60,000 bases of DNA, taken from assembly GCA_030704615.1 (NCBI GenBank), contig CM060734.1, forward strand, positions 19,036,001 to 19,096,000. Reading direction: 5' to 3'. The notes beneath the pieces are model-generated. The model ran no database searches. It had not been told where the DNA came from and saw only the letters and a program-made list of their open reading frames with translations. Shown in pieces: positions 1-9,605 of the stretch (positions are counted from its first letter, which is position 1; every line of letters begins with the position of its first letter). Both the position numbers and the translations under genes were made by a program. The stretch is from Takakia lepidozioides (lineage: Eukaryota; Streptophyta; Takakiopsida; Takakiales; Takakiaceae).

Positions 1-780
1 CCATGGATGCAGCTGTGATGGGCTGTGTGGCCTTTGGGACTCTGACGGGCTGTGACGGCTGTGGCATGTGGGGCTGTGACAGGCTGTGATGGCTGTGGCC
101 TGTGGGGCTGTGATAGGCTGTGATGGGCTGTGGCCTGTGGGGTTGTGATGGGCTGTGACCCTGTGACCTGTGTAGGCTGTGACCTGTGGCCTGAGGGGCT
201 GTGATGGGCTGTGACAGGTGGCCCGTGGGGCTGTGACTGGCTGTGATAGGCTGTGACGGGCTGTGATCTGTGGCCTGTGGGGCTGTGACAGGCTGTGGCC
301 TGTGATGTTGTGACCCTGTCACCTGTGTAGGGCTGTGACAGACTGTGATCTGTGGCCTGTGGGGACGGGCTGTGACCCTGTGACCTGTGTAGGGCTGTGA
401 TGGGCTGTGATGGGTTGTGACGGACTGTGACAGGTTGTGATGGGCTGTGACAGGCTGTGCCCTGTGGCCTTTGGGCTGTGACAGGCTGTGACAGGCTGTG
501 ACCTGTGGCCTATGGGGCTGTGATGGGCTGTGATAAGCTGTGCCCTATGGCCTTTGGGGCTGTGACAGGCTGTGGCCTGAGGGGCTGTGATGTGCTGTGA
601 CCTGTGGCCTATGGGGCTATGACGGGTTGTGACAGGCTGTGGCCTGTGGGGCTGTGATGGCCTGTGTGGGGCTGTGACGGACTATGACAGGCTGTGGCCT
701 GTGGGGCTGTGGGGCTGTGACGGGCAGTGACCGGTTGTGATGGGTGTTGGGCTGTGGGGCTGTGATGGCTGTGACCTGTG
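1..780. repeat. GC-rich minisatellite at the 5' side of gypsy copy A
   Basis: An irregular tandem array built from short units such as GGCTGTGAC, GGCTGTGATG and GGCCTGTGGGG, with unit length drifting between about 9 and 20 bases. The same kind of array recurs at 9606-10140 directly before the leader of gypsy copy B, so it belongs to the retroelement and is not a chance satellite. Long open frames cross it in both directions only because the repeat rarely makes a stop codon; the predicted peptides are Gln/Ser/His/Pro-rich and are not taken as genes. The window cuts the array on the left. Confidence 0.85.
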
Positions 781-1540
781 ATCTGTGTGGGCCTGTGCTG
801 GTTTGTGGTGGCCCGTGTTGACCTGTGGATGGCCTGTGCTGACTCGTGGAGGCACTGGTGGACTGCCTGGGGACTAGCATGTGGTCTTGAAGGCCAAATT
901 TCGAAGCTCGTGGAGGGCGGTTTGAGGAGTATCTTCATGATATTCCCATGGTCATGCAAGTGAGGGAAGAGAGGAGAGGAAGAGTGTTGGGATGAGGGCA
1001 TGTTGGGGTTAGGCATTGCTTTAGCTTCTCTTCCTCGTAGTTTTCCACCCTCTCATTAGGCCAAGACCTTTCCGTAGGTGGAGGCAAGAGTCAGTCCGGG
1101 TTTGGGCTGGGGTGTCCTTGCAGGAGCAACACCGTGGAGTTGTTTTTAGTGTGGGGGAGTTGTCGTTCTGATTTCTTGTGTTTGGATCCTCCCATACCTG
1201 CATGCTTGATTGTGCGCCATGTTAGTTTTGTGTGGGCGCTTGTTTTTATAGGTGATTGGTCCGGATTTGATCACCGGCCAGTCCTAGAGCATGCTGTCGA
1301 TGGTGAGGCTAGGGTGATGACCAGTCAGACCATCTTTTTTTATCATATGGTGAGGTTGGAGGTGGTGACCAGCCAACCATAGGAGTGCTTGCGGTGGATG
1401 CAGGTACAGGTGCAGGCTTTGTTAGGAACCTAGCATTCCAAACCATAAGCCGCAACAGGTTCTCTACCCGGTTACCTTGTGGAGAGGGGGTTAGGGACAT
1501 GTTCATGACCGGTTGAGTGTCAGTTTGTCAACACGGAGGT
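781..1540 (+). other. Untranslated leader of gypsy copy A
   Basis: No convincing coding sequence. The stretch matches 10141-10880 of copy B, for example the segments around 1021-1130 and 1400-1520, with small indels. It lies between the minisatellite and gag, where a 5' UTR and packaging region would be expected. No tRNA primer-binding site was recognised. Confidence 0.6.
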
Positions 1541-2800
1541 GCCACTAATTGCTGGGGAGAGTGTCGGTTCGAGCACTAGCGATATTAGTGGGTACACGAG
1601 ATGAGGTGTGCGGTTTAGGCCACCTCCACCTCCTGTGTCTTCTACGGAAGGTTCTGATTCCGATTGTGAATCAGGAGGACTCACACCAGCGGTGCAAGTT
1701 GTTTCCTTGCCATTGTTGTGGGACACAATGGAGGAGATGCATGGAGCTACCAAGGGGCTACGTAGGTACTCTGGAGCAGTGGGCACCATTGAGCTGGATG
1801 ATTTTATCCAAGAGTTTGATAGTTGGTAGCAAATGCGCAATCCACAACTATTTACGTCTTTCATGGCATGGAAGGGGTTGTTTCAGTACCTTGAAGGGCC
1901 GCCCATGGATGATTACCATGAGTTCAGGCGGGGGCATGAGGTTGAGATCGATGAGTGAAAGATGTACTGGTCACCCGACTATGTCTCCATCACTAGGGAC
2001 ACTAGAGCCACGAGGGCAGTGGCTACACCTGCAGCTGCACCGTCAGCTTCAACAAGCAGTAGTGGGACTAGTGGGACTAGTGGTACCGTAGCTACAACGT
2101 CGACCCAAGCCACTGCCGCACAAACACCAGTACCCGTGCCTGCCTTCAACCCTGTTGTGGAATTCTTCGAAGAGTTGAGAGGGAACTACCAAGGGGTGAG
2201 GACAGAGAAGTTGCGGAGCTTGCAAGAGTTCAAACGGAAGCCGACTGAGAGCTTGAGGGAGGCTTTCACTCGCATGAGGCGCTTGATAAATGTAACCCAA
2301 GGGGTTACGGAAGCTCAGGCAGTCCAATTCTGGTATGGGATATTGGACAAGGAGCTGAGGAGAAGGGTGCAGGATGCAACTCTCCTACAAGCGGCCCAAC
2401 CCACCTTAGCAAATGTGTTTTTGCTGGCAGAGCGGATAGAGCTCAACATGGTGGAGGAACGAATGGTCATGGTGGGATTTGCTAAGGAGACACCACGGGG
2501 TAGTGGTGCTCCTAGCCAACCACTACCTCAACGTGCTCAAGGCAACAAGGGGACTCATGTGAAGCCCAAGGAAGGACAGAGAGGACCTCAGATGCAGGGG
2601 TCTCTCCCTTCATTTGCAGGCCAACAACGGCGGAGGTGGTGTGTTGGACATGTGGAGGACCCCATGTCCAGAAGGATTGCCCAGAAGGAGGCAAAAGGCT
2701 GGCACATGCACAGCCTGCACAGTTGCAGTGTGGACATTGTGGCAAGCATGGGCATGGAGAGGCCCAGTGTTATGGTTTTGCATCCTGAGTTGCGCCCAGG
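1541..2800 (+). pseudogene. gag of gypsy copy A (capsid and zinc knuckles), broken
   Basis: The first part reads through a Pro/Ser/Glu-rich start, then the segment ending in DDFIQEFDSW; the core begins near 1962 and contains a Retrotrans_gag-like domain (FFEELRGNY, TESLREAFTRMRRLI, VQFWYGIL, LAERIELNM) at about 2155-2470. Two CCHC zinc knuckles (CWTCGGPHVQKDC and CGHCGKHGHGEAQC) follow at about 2640-2775, but in a shifted frame. Breaks: a TGA at 1602-1604 where copy B has CGA; a 9-base in-frame deletion near 1827 that creates TAG; a TGA at 1956-1958 that copy B shares; and a frameshift before the knuckles. Gag would form the virus-like particle and bind RNA. Assignment is firm; the start codon is uncertain. 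Confidence 0.8.
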
Positions 2801-3450
2801 CCAGTTCTAAGGGAACAATGGTGGCTGGGGGCGAGGTGGAGCAGCCCAGAGAGGACGAGGTGCAGGCCAAGGGCAAGCTCAACATGGCCAAGGACGCTGA
2901 GGTCAAGGTGTTGACCAAGGCATGGCCAACCGGCTTCAGCAGCTAGAGCAGAGGCTCGCTGCCATGGCTACAGCTCAAGTGGTACCGGCTCCAAGGCCGG
3001 ATGGTCCACCTCCGGTTCCTGAGGGAGGAGATATGGGAGGCATGGGATTCATGTGCGGGGCAGCACTACCACTAGTGCAAGTGGCGGCGGCGGCAGTGAC
3101 CCGAGGAGCAGCACGAGTTCCTGAGCCATAAGGTGCAGAGGTGGAGTTGGATCCACAGCATGGGGAGGCAAGCCGTCAAGCTAGGCTGCCTCAATCATTC
3201 ACATTGGCGGAGACAGTATCGACGCCATCCATGGTACCTAGTTCTCGCCTGACTGCTACCGAGGCGGAGATTACTGTGCCATTGGGGAGAGCCACACGGG
3301 CAGCACCACTACCTGCTGCCTTGGCTACGGCAGCTAGTGTGCTGATGGGGGCGGCAACATCTATGTGCCAGGCTCCATTGTTCTCGGCTACCATGATTGC
3401 GATGTCGGGGGTACAAAACTAGCTGAGGTGTTCAGACTGGCAGCTACACT
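2801..3450 (+). pseudogene. gag-pol linker of gypsy copy A, degraded
   Basis: Open pieces at 2922-3131 and 3141-3422 are Pro/Ala/Ser-rich and match the segment at 12301-12860 in copy B. An aspartic protease would normally sit about here, but I see no DTG or DSG active-site motif, so protease is not claimed. Similarity to B breaks at about 3450, just after the block that ends in CAGCTACACTCT. That is the left edge of the large internal deletion. Confidence 0.5.
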
Positions 3451-3590
3451 CTATATCTTGAGTCCTCATCTGAATCAAAGACCTCTCCATGTTACTGTAT
3501 CGGTAGCTGAGACCTGGGCGTGCAACAGGTGCAGGTTTGGGGGGCACGACAATGTCAGATTTCAGTATCAGAGAAGCTGTAGGTAGAGCC
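3451..3590 (-). pseudogene. Inverted scrap of reverse transcriptase inside copy A
   Basis: On the minus strand this reads YRYSNMERSLIQMRTQD, matching the plus-strand RT segment YRYSDMERSLIQMRTQD of copy B at about 15310-15365. It therefore lies in inverted orientation at the deletion junction. The residues upstream of the motif (Pro/Ala/Val-rich) do not match B, which suggests the scrap came from a related but different family member, perhaps by template switching during reverse transcription. Confidence 0.75.
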
Positions 3591-4200
3591 ATTACACAAA
3601 TTCCACGCCCCACGGATGTGAGCCGAGTTTGAGCTTTCATGGGGTTAGCAAACTACTATAGATGGTTTGTCAAGGGATTTAGTGCTATCGCAAAGGCTCT
3701 AACCAAGCTGACTTGGAAGGTGGACCAGGAGTGGCAGTGGGAAGATGAGCAGGAACGAGTTTTTCAAGAGCTCAAGGCGAGGTTGACCTCGGCGCCTATC
3801 CTGAGACGACCCATCAGGGGGCGTCCCTTTCAGCTGCATACAGATTGGAGCATGCTGGGGCTTGGAGCGGTGCTCACACAGGTGGATGATGAGGGAAGAG
3901 AGTTCGTAGTGGCTTATGCTAGCCGCTCGAACAACGCTGCAGAGGCTAAGTACAGCTCATATGAGGGAGAGTGCTTAGCTGCAGTGTGAGCCGTGGCACA
4001 CTTCAGGTGCTATCTATATGGCAATCTCTTCACCCTTGTCACGGATCACCAGCCACTCAAGTGGTTGATGGAGTCAGACAAGCTTACGGGGAAGCTTGCA
4101 CGGTAGGCACTCATACTCCAGGAGTATGTCTTTCAGGTTGTGCATCAACCGGGTTTGGTCAATCGGGATGCGGATGGATTGAGTCACAATCCATGCATGA
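3591..4200 (+). pseudogene. RT connection and RNase H of gypsy copy A
   Basis: Starts just after the deletion junction at the block matching B 15964 and reads MGLANYYRWFVKGFS, then RNase H with the first catalytic Asp in LHTDWSMLGLGAVL, Glu in YSSYEGECLA and Asp in LVTDHQPLKWL, ending in DADGLS. The polymerase core with YIDD is absent. A tryptophan codon has become TGA at about 3987 (GTGTGAGCC against GTGTGGGCC in B), and a second stop follows near 4103 (CGGTAGGCA against CGGTGGGCA). RNase H would remove the RNA strand during retrotransposition; this copy cannot. Confidence 0.88.
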
Positions 4201-5840
4201 GCCAGCAGGATGACACTGGAGCTCGGTGGCATGGTGAGACGGACGAGGAGATGGTGCCGAGATGGCACGCATCTACATTTTTGTGTATTTTGGCAGCGGA
4301 ATGTCAGATTGAACCTACAATAAGGATGACTATAGACGGAGTGTCTGAGGACCCTGAGGTTAGTGACAAGCCATGTGGTGCCAGAGATATACATGAGGAT
4401 TCGGCTGTGTTGGACTACCTCCGTACTGGAGATACGGCAGCCACTGTGACTGCCAAGGAGAGGGATCGGATCCTTCAACGAGCCAAGAGGTTCAAGTGGG
4501 AGGGGATACACCTGCTCCGAGTGTGGGAGGATGGTCGGGTGAGGATTGTGCCTCACCCAACACAACGTGCACGGTTAGTGCGGCATGCCCATGTGGAGTT
4601 AGGGCATTTTGGAGTGCGACACACACACAATTTACTGCAGGGGCAGTATTGGTGGCATGGTATGCATATAGAGGTGCAACGGTTCGTGGCTAGGTGCATG
4701 GTGTGTGACAAGGTGCGTGTTTCATTCAACACCCTACACCACAGTTGAATCCTTTACCAATCATGGGATTGGGCTACAGGTGGAGTCTTGACTTCGCAGG
4801 ACCGTTGCCATTGACTATGCGTCACCACAGATATGTGTTGGTGATGGTGGAGCACTTCCCCAAGTGGATTGAGTTGGTTCCATTGCCTAACAAGGCTAGT
4901 GAGGGGGTTGCGTATGCATTCTTGGATCATGTGCTTAGCCGATTCGGTGCTCCAGCTGAGGTACTCACGGACCAAGGGAGAGAGTTCTTAGGGGAGTTTC
5001 AAGCTTTGTGTGATAAAGCCTTGATAGACCACCGCACCACTTCTCGGGATCATCCTGAGGCCAATGGCTTGGCAGAGAGAGTTGTTCAGACGGTGAAGAG
5101 GGGTTTGCGCAATTATGGCTTGCAGAAGGGACACCTAGGAGATTGGGATCTTTAGGTACCTTGGTTAGCCATGGGCTACCGGTTCAGCAAGCAAGCATCA
5201 CTTGCCTCCTTCTCACCATATTTTCTTCTTTTTGGCCCAAAGCCGGATTTGCCTGCAGCCATTCCTAGGGACACTGCTCAAGTTTTTAACCTTGACGATC
5301 CAGACGTGTGGGTACGTGCATGTGATCAGCGTGTGCAGAGTTGTTCAAGAAAGTCATGCCCATGGCTTTTGAGAACATTGCCATTGCACAGCACCGTGAT
5401 ACGTTGAGGTATGCCACTATATGTGGTGGAGGATATCGTCTTGGGGTTCGGAGGTTTAGCCCAGGTGACTATGTTTATTTGCAACAGACTGCTCCTACAA
5501 CCCTGAATGTCACTGCAGGGCAGGTTATTCTGAGGGTTCGAGAGGTGTTCCCCTCAGGAATCCTGATCTTGGAGGGTCGAGATGGCATGATTTGGAAAGA
5601 CCATGTGCGTAATTGTGCGCCATGTCACCTTCCCAATGTCGATGGCAAAGTTGACCCAAACTTGGCAGTGGTATCTACAGGTTTGAGGTGCATGCTCTGT
5701 GGGTCTGCCAAAGGGGCAGCCACCATGCTGGTGTGTGATCGATGCTCAAGAGGTTGGCACATGGGATGCTTGACACCACCTCTTGAGGAGATTGGTTGTG
5801 TCCACACTGCTTGGGATAGTGGCAGTGGACTTGATTAGAG
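4201..5840 (+). pseudogene. Integrase with C-terminal PHD finger, gypsy copy A
   Basis: The reading passes through at least four frame segments (about 4140-4748, 4745-5155, 5171-5407, 5341-5838). Visible parts are the HHCC zinc domain (RHAHVELGHFGVRHTH, then CMVCD), the core with Asp in SLDFAGPLPL, Asp in VLTDQGREFL and Glu in NGLAERVVQ, then a C-terminal domain (RRFSPGDYVYL). A PHD finger begins at about 5690 with CMLCGS, CDRC and GWHMGC. A 13-base deletion near 5785 puts its last Cys pair (CPHC) out of frame. Integrase inserts the cDNA; a PHD finger typically reads histone-tail state and might steer insertion. The copy is dead. Confidence 0.87.
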
Positions 5841-5974
5841 GCAGCTAACAAGACATGGGAGGCCAAGCTCATATGAGTCAATACATGAGAACCCAGGCTC
5901 AAGTTCACAGGTTGCAAGATGGCGACTAACGATGGGGCAACTCTTGCACCTGGCCTCTTGATCTATCGAGTTTG
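5841..5974 (+). other. 3' tail shared by both gypsy copies, then the junction
   Basis: Bases 5841-5919 match B 18207-18302 (from the GAGGCAGCTAACA block to the end of CAAGTTCACAGGTTGC). From 5920 the copies diverge completely. Bases 5920-5974 carry a short unmatched junction before the foldback cluster. Confidence 0.6.
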
Positions 5975-6259
5975 AGTGTAGTAGGGACAATGGTGGAGGA
6001 CTTAGTGAGGCTACGGTCACTATCACATCTTGTGGCTACCTGGACTTAGAGGGACCTAAGCACCAGCCAGAAGGGCGATTGTGGTGGACTAGCGACTGCC
6101 ATAGTGGGCAGCCTAGCGACTGACTAGTGGCAGCCTAGTGGTTGGACTAGAGGCTGGTCTAGTGGTGGACTAGTGGTATACTAGTGTGTAGTGTGTACAT
6201 GTGTTGTGTGGTTTTGGATAGCGATGTAGTTGTGTAGCGATATGTATGCGCACGACAGC
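5975..6259 (+). repeat. Foldback arm, right part, forward copy 1
   Basis: Starts at the GTGTAGTAGGGACAATGG block shared with 7718, continues through ACTAGTGG-rich subrepeats and ends in GCGCACGACAGC directly before TGTCAAG at 6260. The same order occurs at 7718-8011. Confidence 0.7.
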
Positions 6260-6741
6260 TGTCAAGTTTCACCACTAGTGTGAAACTAGCTAGGAAATAG
6301 CTAGCTTTTACATATTGACATTTGGGATTGGCCCAAGTGTCAAATCCAGGGGTCAATGCAGATATAGTCCCTGGAGTGGTTATCTTCACGGCAAGCGCAT
6401 GAGGCTCATCTTTCTCGAGTTGAGCCTCACCGCGCCTAGCTATGGCGCCGTCGTGTGGATTCCCCATGGTGTGGGGTGCACTTGGCTTGACTTGCATTTG
6501 AGTGATGAGGTTATATATGCATGAGTTTATGCTTCAGCTTTGTAAGCTCGCATGAGCTTGTGCTTGTATTCTTCTTCTTTATCATTGTGGTGGACTAGTG
6601 ACTGCCATAGTGGGCAGCCTAGTGGTTGGACTAGTGGCTGGACTAGTGGTGGACTAGTGGTATACTAGTGTGTGGTGTGCACATGTGTTGTGTGGTTTTG
6701 GACAGCGATGTAGTTATGTAGCAATATGTATACGCACGGCA
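6260..6741 (+). repeat. Foldback left terminal arm
   Basis: Begins TGTCAAGTTTCACCACTAG, passes CTAGCTAGGAAATAGCTAG, and ends with the ACTAGTGG-rich block and TACGCACGGC. The first 280 bases are the reverse complement of 8529-8824 with scattered mismatches. Confidence 0.75.
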
Positions 6742-7332
6742 AAGTTCCCTCCGCACATATGCTGACAGCCCTGGCTATCTTGTTGGGATCCCCCGATCTT
6801 CTTGTAGCTTGTAACATCAACTCAGACTTGTCGGGACCATTGCCACCAACGCCACCCCGCAAGAACTCCCGGTATCTCATTTGTTGTTGTAGAGCTCGTA
6901 TTTGATCAACTCCCCGTCGATACCGTAAACCTCTTTTGAGGAAGACAGTGCCAATCTGGTACTCGAAACGTGTTGCTAGGAGATGTTCCTCCGCAATTGC
7001 AAAACCATTGTCATCGGCATCCTTCAAGAAATGGACAGGTTTCTCGACAGAGTAAAACTCCGCTTCAGAGGAACCCATGCTGGTGCACGAGAAATTCTGA
7101 GCCACTGGAAGCCTCAAAGTGCATAGTCCCACGACTTGTGTGTGGATTCTTGTTACAAACAACAGTGGGGATTACATTTCTACGCCGTTAGAGTTCGCAC
7201 CGATACTAACAAGGCCCTCATATCATCGTCTCTATGTCCCAAACCGTTAATATGGAAGGTTGAGCCTAAACCCAGATATTGGAAAAGCTGACATATCATT
7301 AAAGAGTCTTCCAAAAACAGTTTTTAAGCAGT
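6742..7332 (-). pseudogene. Captured coding fragment between inverted arms, function unknown
   Basis: On the minus strand an open frame of about 140 residues runs from about 7160 to 6742, includes GSSEAEFYSVEKPVHFL and LRYRRGVDQIRALQQQM, and enters the repeat arm at its end. Upstream (7163-7330) the reading has stops. Composition is coding-like and differs from the flanking arms, and both edges coincide with repeat edges, as expected for a host exon captured by an element. I do not recognise the protein. It could be expressed only if the element supplies a promoter. Confidence 0.45.
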
Positions 7333-7717
7333 TGTCGTGCGCTTACATATCGCTACACAACTACATTGCTATCCAAAACCACATAACACATGTGCATACC
7401 ACACACTAGTATACCACTAGTCCACCACTAGTCCAGCCACTAGTCCAACCACTAGGCTACAACTAGTCAGTCACTAGGCTGCCACTATGCTGCCCACTAT
7501 GGCAGTCACTAGTCCACACAATGATAAAGAAGATGAATACAAACATAATCTCATGCATATATAACCTCATCACTCAAATACAAGTCAAGCCAAGTGCACC
7601 CCACGCCATGGGGAATCCACACTACGGCTCCATAGCTAGGCACGGTGAGGCTCAACTCGAGAAAGATGAGCCTCCCGCGCTTGCCGTGAAGATAACCACT
7701 CCAGGGCCTAAATCTGA
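7333..7717 (-). repeat. Foldback arm, reverse copy
   Basis: Starts TGTCGTGCGC (reverse complement of GCGCACGACA) and runs back through the ACTAGTGG block into the segment matching 6360-6580. It breaks off at 7717 where forward sequence of the same family resumes, so the copy was cut by a further rearrangement. Confidence 0.72.
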
Positions 7718-8030
7718 GTGTAGTAGGGACAATGGTGGAGGACTTAGTGAGGCTATGATCACTATCACATCTTGTGGCTACCTGGACTTAGAGGGACCTA
7801 AGCACCAGCTAGGGTGGCGATTGTGTGGACTAGTGACTGCCATAGTGGGCAGCATAGTGGCAGCCTAGTGACTGACTAGTTGTAGCCTAGTGGTTGGACT
7901 AGCGGTTGGACTAGTGGTGGACAAGTGGTATACTAGTGTGTGGTGTGCACATGTGTTGTGTGGTTTTGGACAGCGATGTAGTTGTGTAGCAATATGTATG
8001 CGCACGACAGCTGTCAAGTTATTTTACCAC
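7718..8030 (+). repeat. Foldback arm, forward copy 2
   Basis: Matches 5975-6259 in the same direction and runs on into TGTCAAGTTATTTTACCACTA at 8012-8032, after which similarity to the arm stops. Confidence 0.72.
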
Positions 8031-8528
8031 TAAGGTATTCTTGCTCTTTCGGCTCCCACACACCACCAATAGTAGCCTTAAGCCATGAGGGAGACGGTTG
8101 CCACAAACCAAGCCTTCTTTCTCACTTAGACTCCCCAAACCCGCCACTAAATTCAATGGCAAACAACCAAGCCTTGCTGGTTTCCAGCCCTTGTGAGCAC
8201 TCATTCAAGCATTTTCCTTGGCCATAGCATCTGTCTTAGAGCCTATTCTAGCCTTCTACATCTGTCACTTCAAGAGCCATGCTTTATCTAAAACCATCAA
8301 GGTGCTCTAGAATTACCTGCAGCATGGTGCTTTCATCTCTGAAGCTGAAATCGAATGCCAAGGTCTACTACCACCTCTAACCCACCCATCGCCTCCGCTT
8401 CTAACAACCAAGGGCTCCATGGTGCTCCTTGCATAACAACCTGGTTTCTCTCATTCTCAAACAAAAACCACAAGTGCTACAACTAACTCGTATCTGGCAC
8501 TCACAGATACGAGCTCATCTTTCTCGAG
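8031..8528 (+). other. Non-arm filler inside the foldback, possibly captured host DNA
   Basis: Unrelated to the arms. Open frames are short and interrupted on both strands; one plus-strand frame reads coding-like (HGAFISEAEIECQGLLPP) at about 8325-8380. The base composition is CT-rich. No family was recognised. It occupies the position expected of captured sequence. Confidence 0.35.
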
Positions 8529-8824
8529 TGATAAAGAAGATGAATACAAACATAATCTCATGCATATATAACCTCATCACTCAAATACAAGTCAAGCCAA
8601 GTGCACCCCACGCCATGGGGAATCCACACTACGGCGCCATAGCTAGGCGCAGTGAGGCTCAACTCGAGAAAAATGAGCCTCCCGCGCTTGCCATGAAGAT
8701 AAACACTCCAGGGCCTAAATCTGCCTTGACCCCTGGATTGACACTTGGGCCAATACCAAATGTCAATATGTAAAAGCTAGCTATTTCCTAGCTAGTTTCA
8801 CACTAGTGGTAAAATAACTTGACA
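8529..8824 (-). repeat. Foldback right terminal arm
   Basis: Reverse complement of 6260-6560, ending with CACTAGTGGTAAAATAACTTGACA-type sequence. An extra TATTT relative to the left end is shared with the internal end at 8012, so those two ends are closer relatives. Confidence 0.75.
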
Positions 8825-9602
8825 CAGTTATATGCCTGTACCGACCCAAGTGAAAAGACGGTGGAGACGAAAGTATTGGAATCCAATGTCATCCCAACTT
8901 GTTGAGGCACGTGGAACCCGACAATGCCGCTACCAACCAAGGGATTGCCCTGTGCCTTCCTGGCCTAGCCAACATCCTTCGTGCCGAACTCAAGGCCATA
9001 TGCAATATTGAGTGCAGGGTTGCAAAAAATTCGGCGGAAAACCAATGATACATGGCATGTTGTGCCACATAGGAAGATTTCGAACCGGGAAAAAACGGCA
9101 AAAGCTAGCCTAATAACTCATCCATCCAAATCAAATCTATCACCAAACAATAGTACTACTAATGGCCATACCTAACTAGTTCAAGACGGCGGCCACTTCC
9201 AAAAGGACAAATGTGCCTTTGCGAGGTGGACACGTATGCCGTGAACACATGCATAACCACTGAGATTGAGGCCCCCGCTGGTACTAATCGCACGATGTCT
9301 CGCAGCCCCGTAGTTCGTGATTTTCAAGCTGGAGAAGTGCAGGAGACTGAGTTCCCCCAGCAACGAGTGGAAACGTAGAAGATAGTCTTTCTTTTTCACT
9401 TCAGCGAGAGACAAGAAGAAGGTGAGAGAGAGAATGAGAGGTCGCAAGCTCAACATGACGCTAAAGGAGATAACAGAGAAGAGTGCGGCTTTCTTCACAG
9501 CCGCCATAGCTCGGTGCAAAGAAGCCTAGAGTCCAAGAGACACAAACCCTAGCCCTGCTGCATGGCTAAACCTTGGAGAACTTGCTAAACTGCCATGAGT
9601 GG
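8825..9602. other. Spacer between foldback and gypsy copy B, one weak ORF
   Basis: Mostly without a supported gene. On the minus strand 9181-9519 is open for 112 codons; an ATG near 9506 would start MAAVKKAALFSVISF followed by a hydrophobic run resembling a signal peptide or membrane segment. It could be a first exon cut off by insertion of copy B at about 9603, but no downstream exon was found and no family is recognised. Confidence 0.3.
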
Positions 9603-9605
9603 CCA

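Larger units (their letters stand above)
1..5919 (+). mobile_element. Ty3/gypsy-type retrotransposon, copy A, internally deleted
   Basis: Reading left to right it holds minisatellite, leader, gag, a gag-pol linker, the end of reverse transcriptase with RNase H, integrase and a C-terminal PHD finger. It runs parallel to copy B (9603-18302) throughout, but lacks the sequence matching roughly B 12860-15960, which holds the cytosine methyltransferase and most of the reverse transcriptase. Similarity between the copies stops at 5919 (B 18302). I could not recognise flanking LTRs or a primer-binding site, so the outer limits are those of the shared region. Stops and frameshifts in every module make it non-functional. 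Confidence 0.85.
5975..8824. mobile_element. Scrambled foldback element cluster with captured fragments
   Basis: One sequence family occurs here at least five times in both orientations: forward at 5975-6259, 6260-6741 and 7718-8030, reverse at 7333-7717 and 8529-8824. The outer end reads TGTCAAGTT at 6260 and its reverse complement AACTTGACA at 8816-8824, so 6260-8824 is bounded by long terminal inverted repeats of at least 290 bp. Between the arms lie two unrelated fragments (6742-7332 and 8036-8510). This is the shape of a foldback or Pack-type element that has picked up host sequence; an LTR origin for the arms is possible. No transposase was found. Confidence 0.7.

Noticed and set aside
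609-1016. Long open frames through the minisatellite, Gln/His/Ser/Pro-rich
   Set aside because: They occur on both strands and in several frames because the repeat unit lacks stop codons; the same artefact appears at 9585-10300.
2801-3450. Retroviral-type aspartic protease
   Set aside because: The position is right but no DTG/DSG catalytic motif could be found in any frame of either copy.
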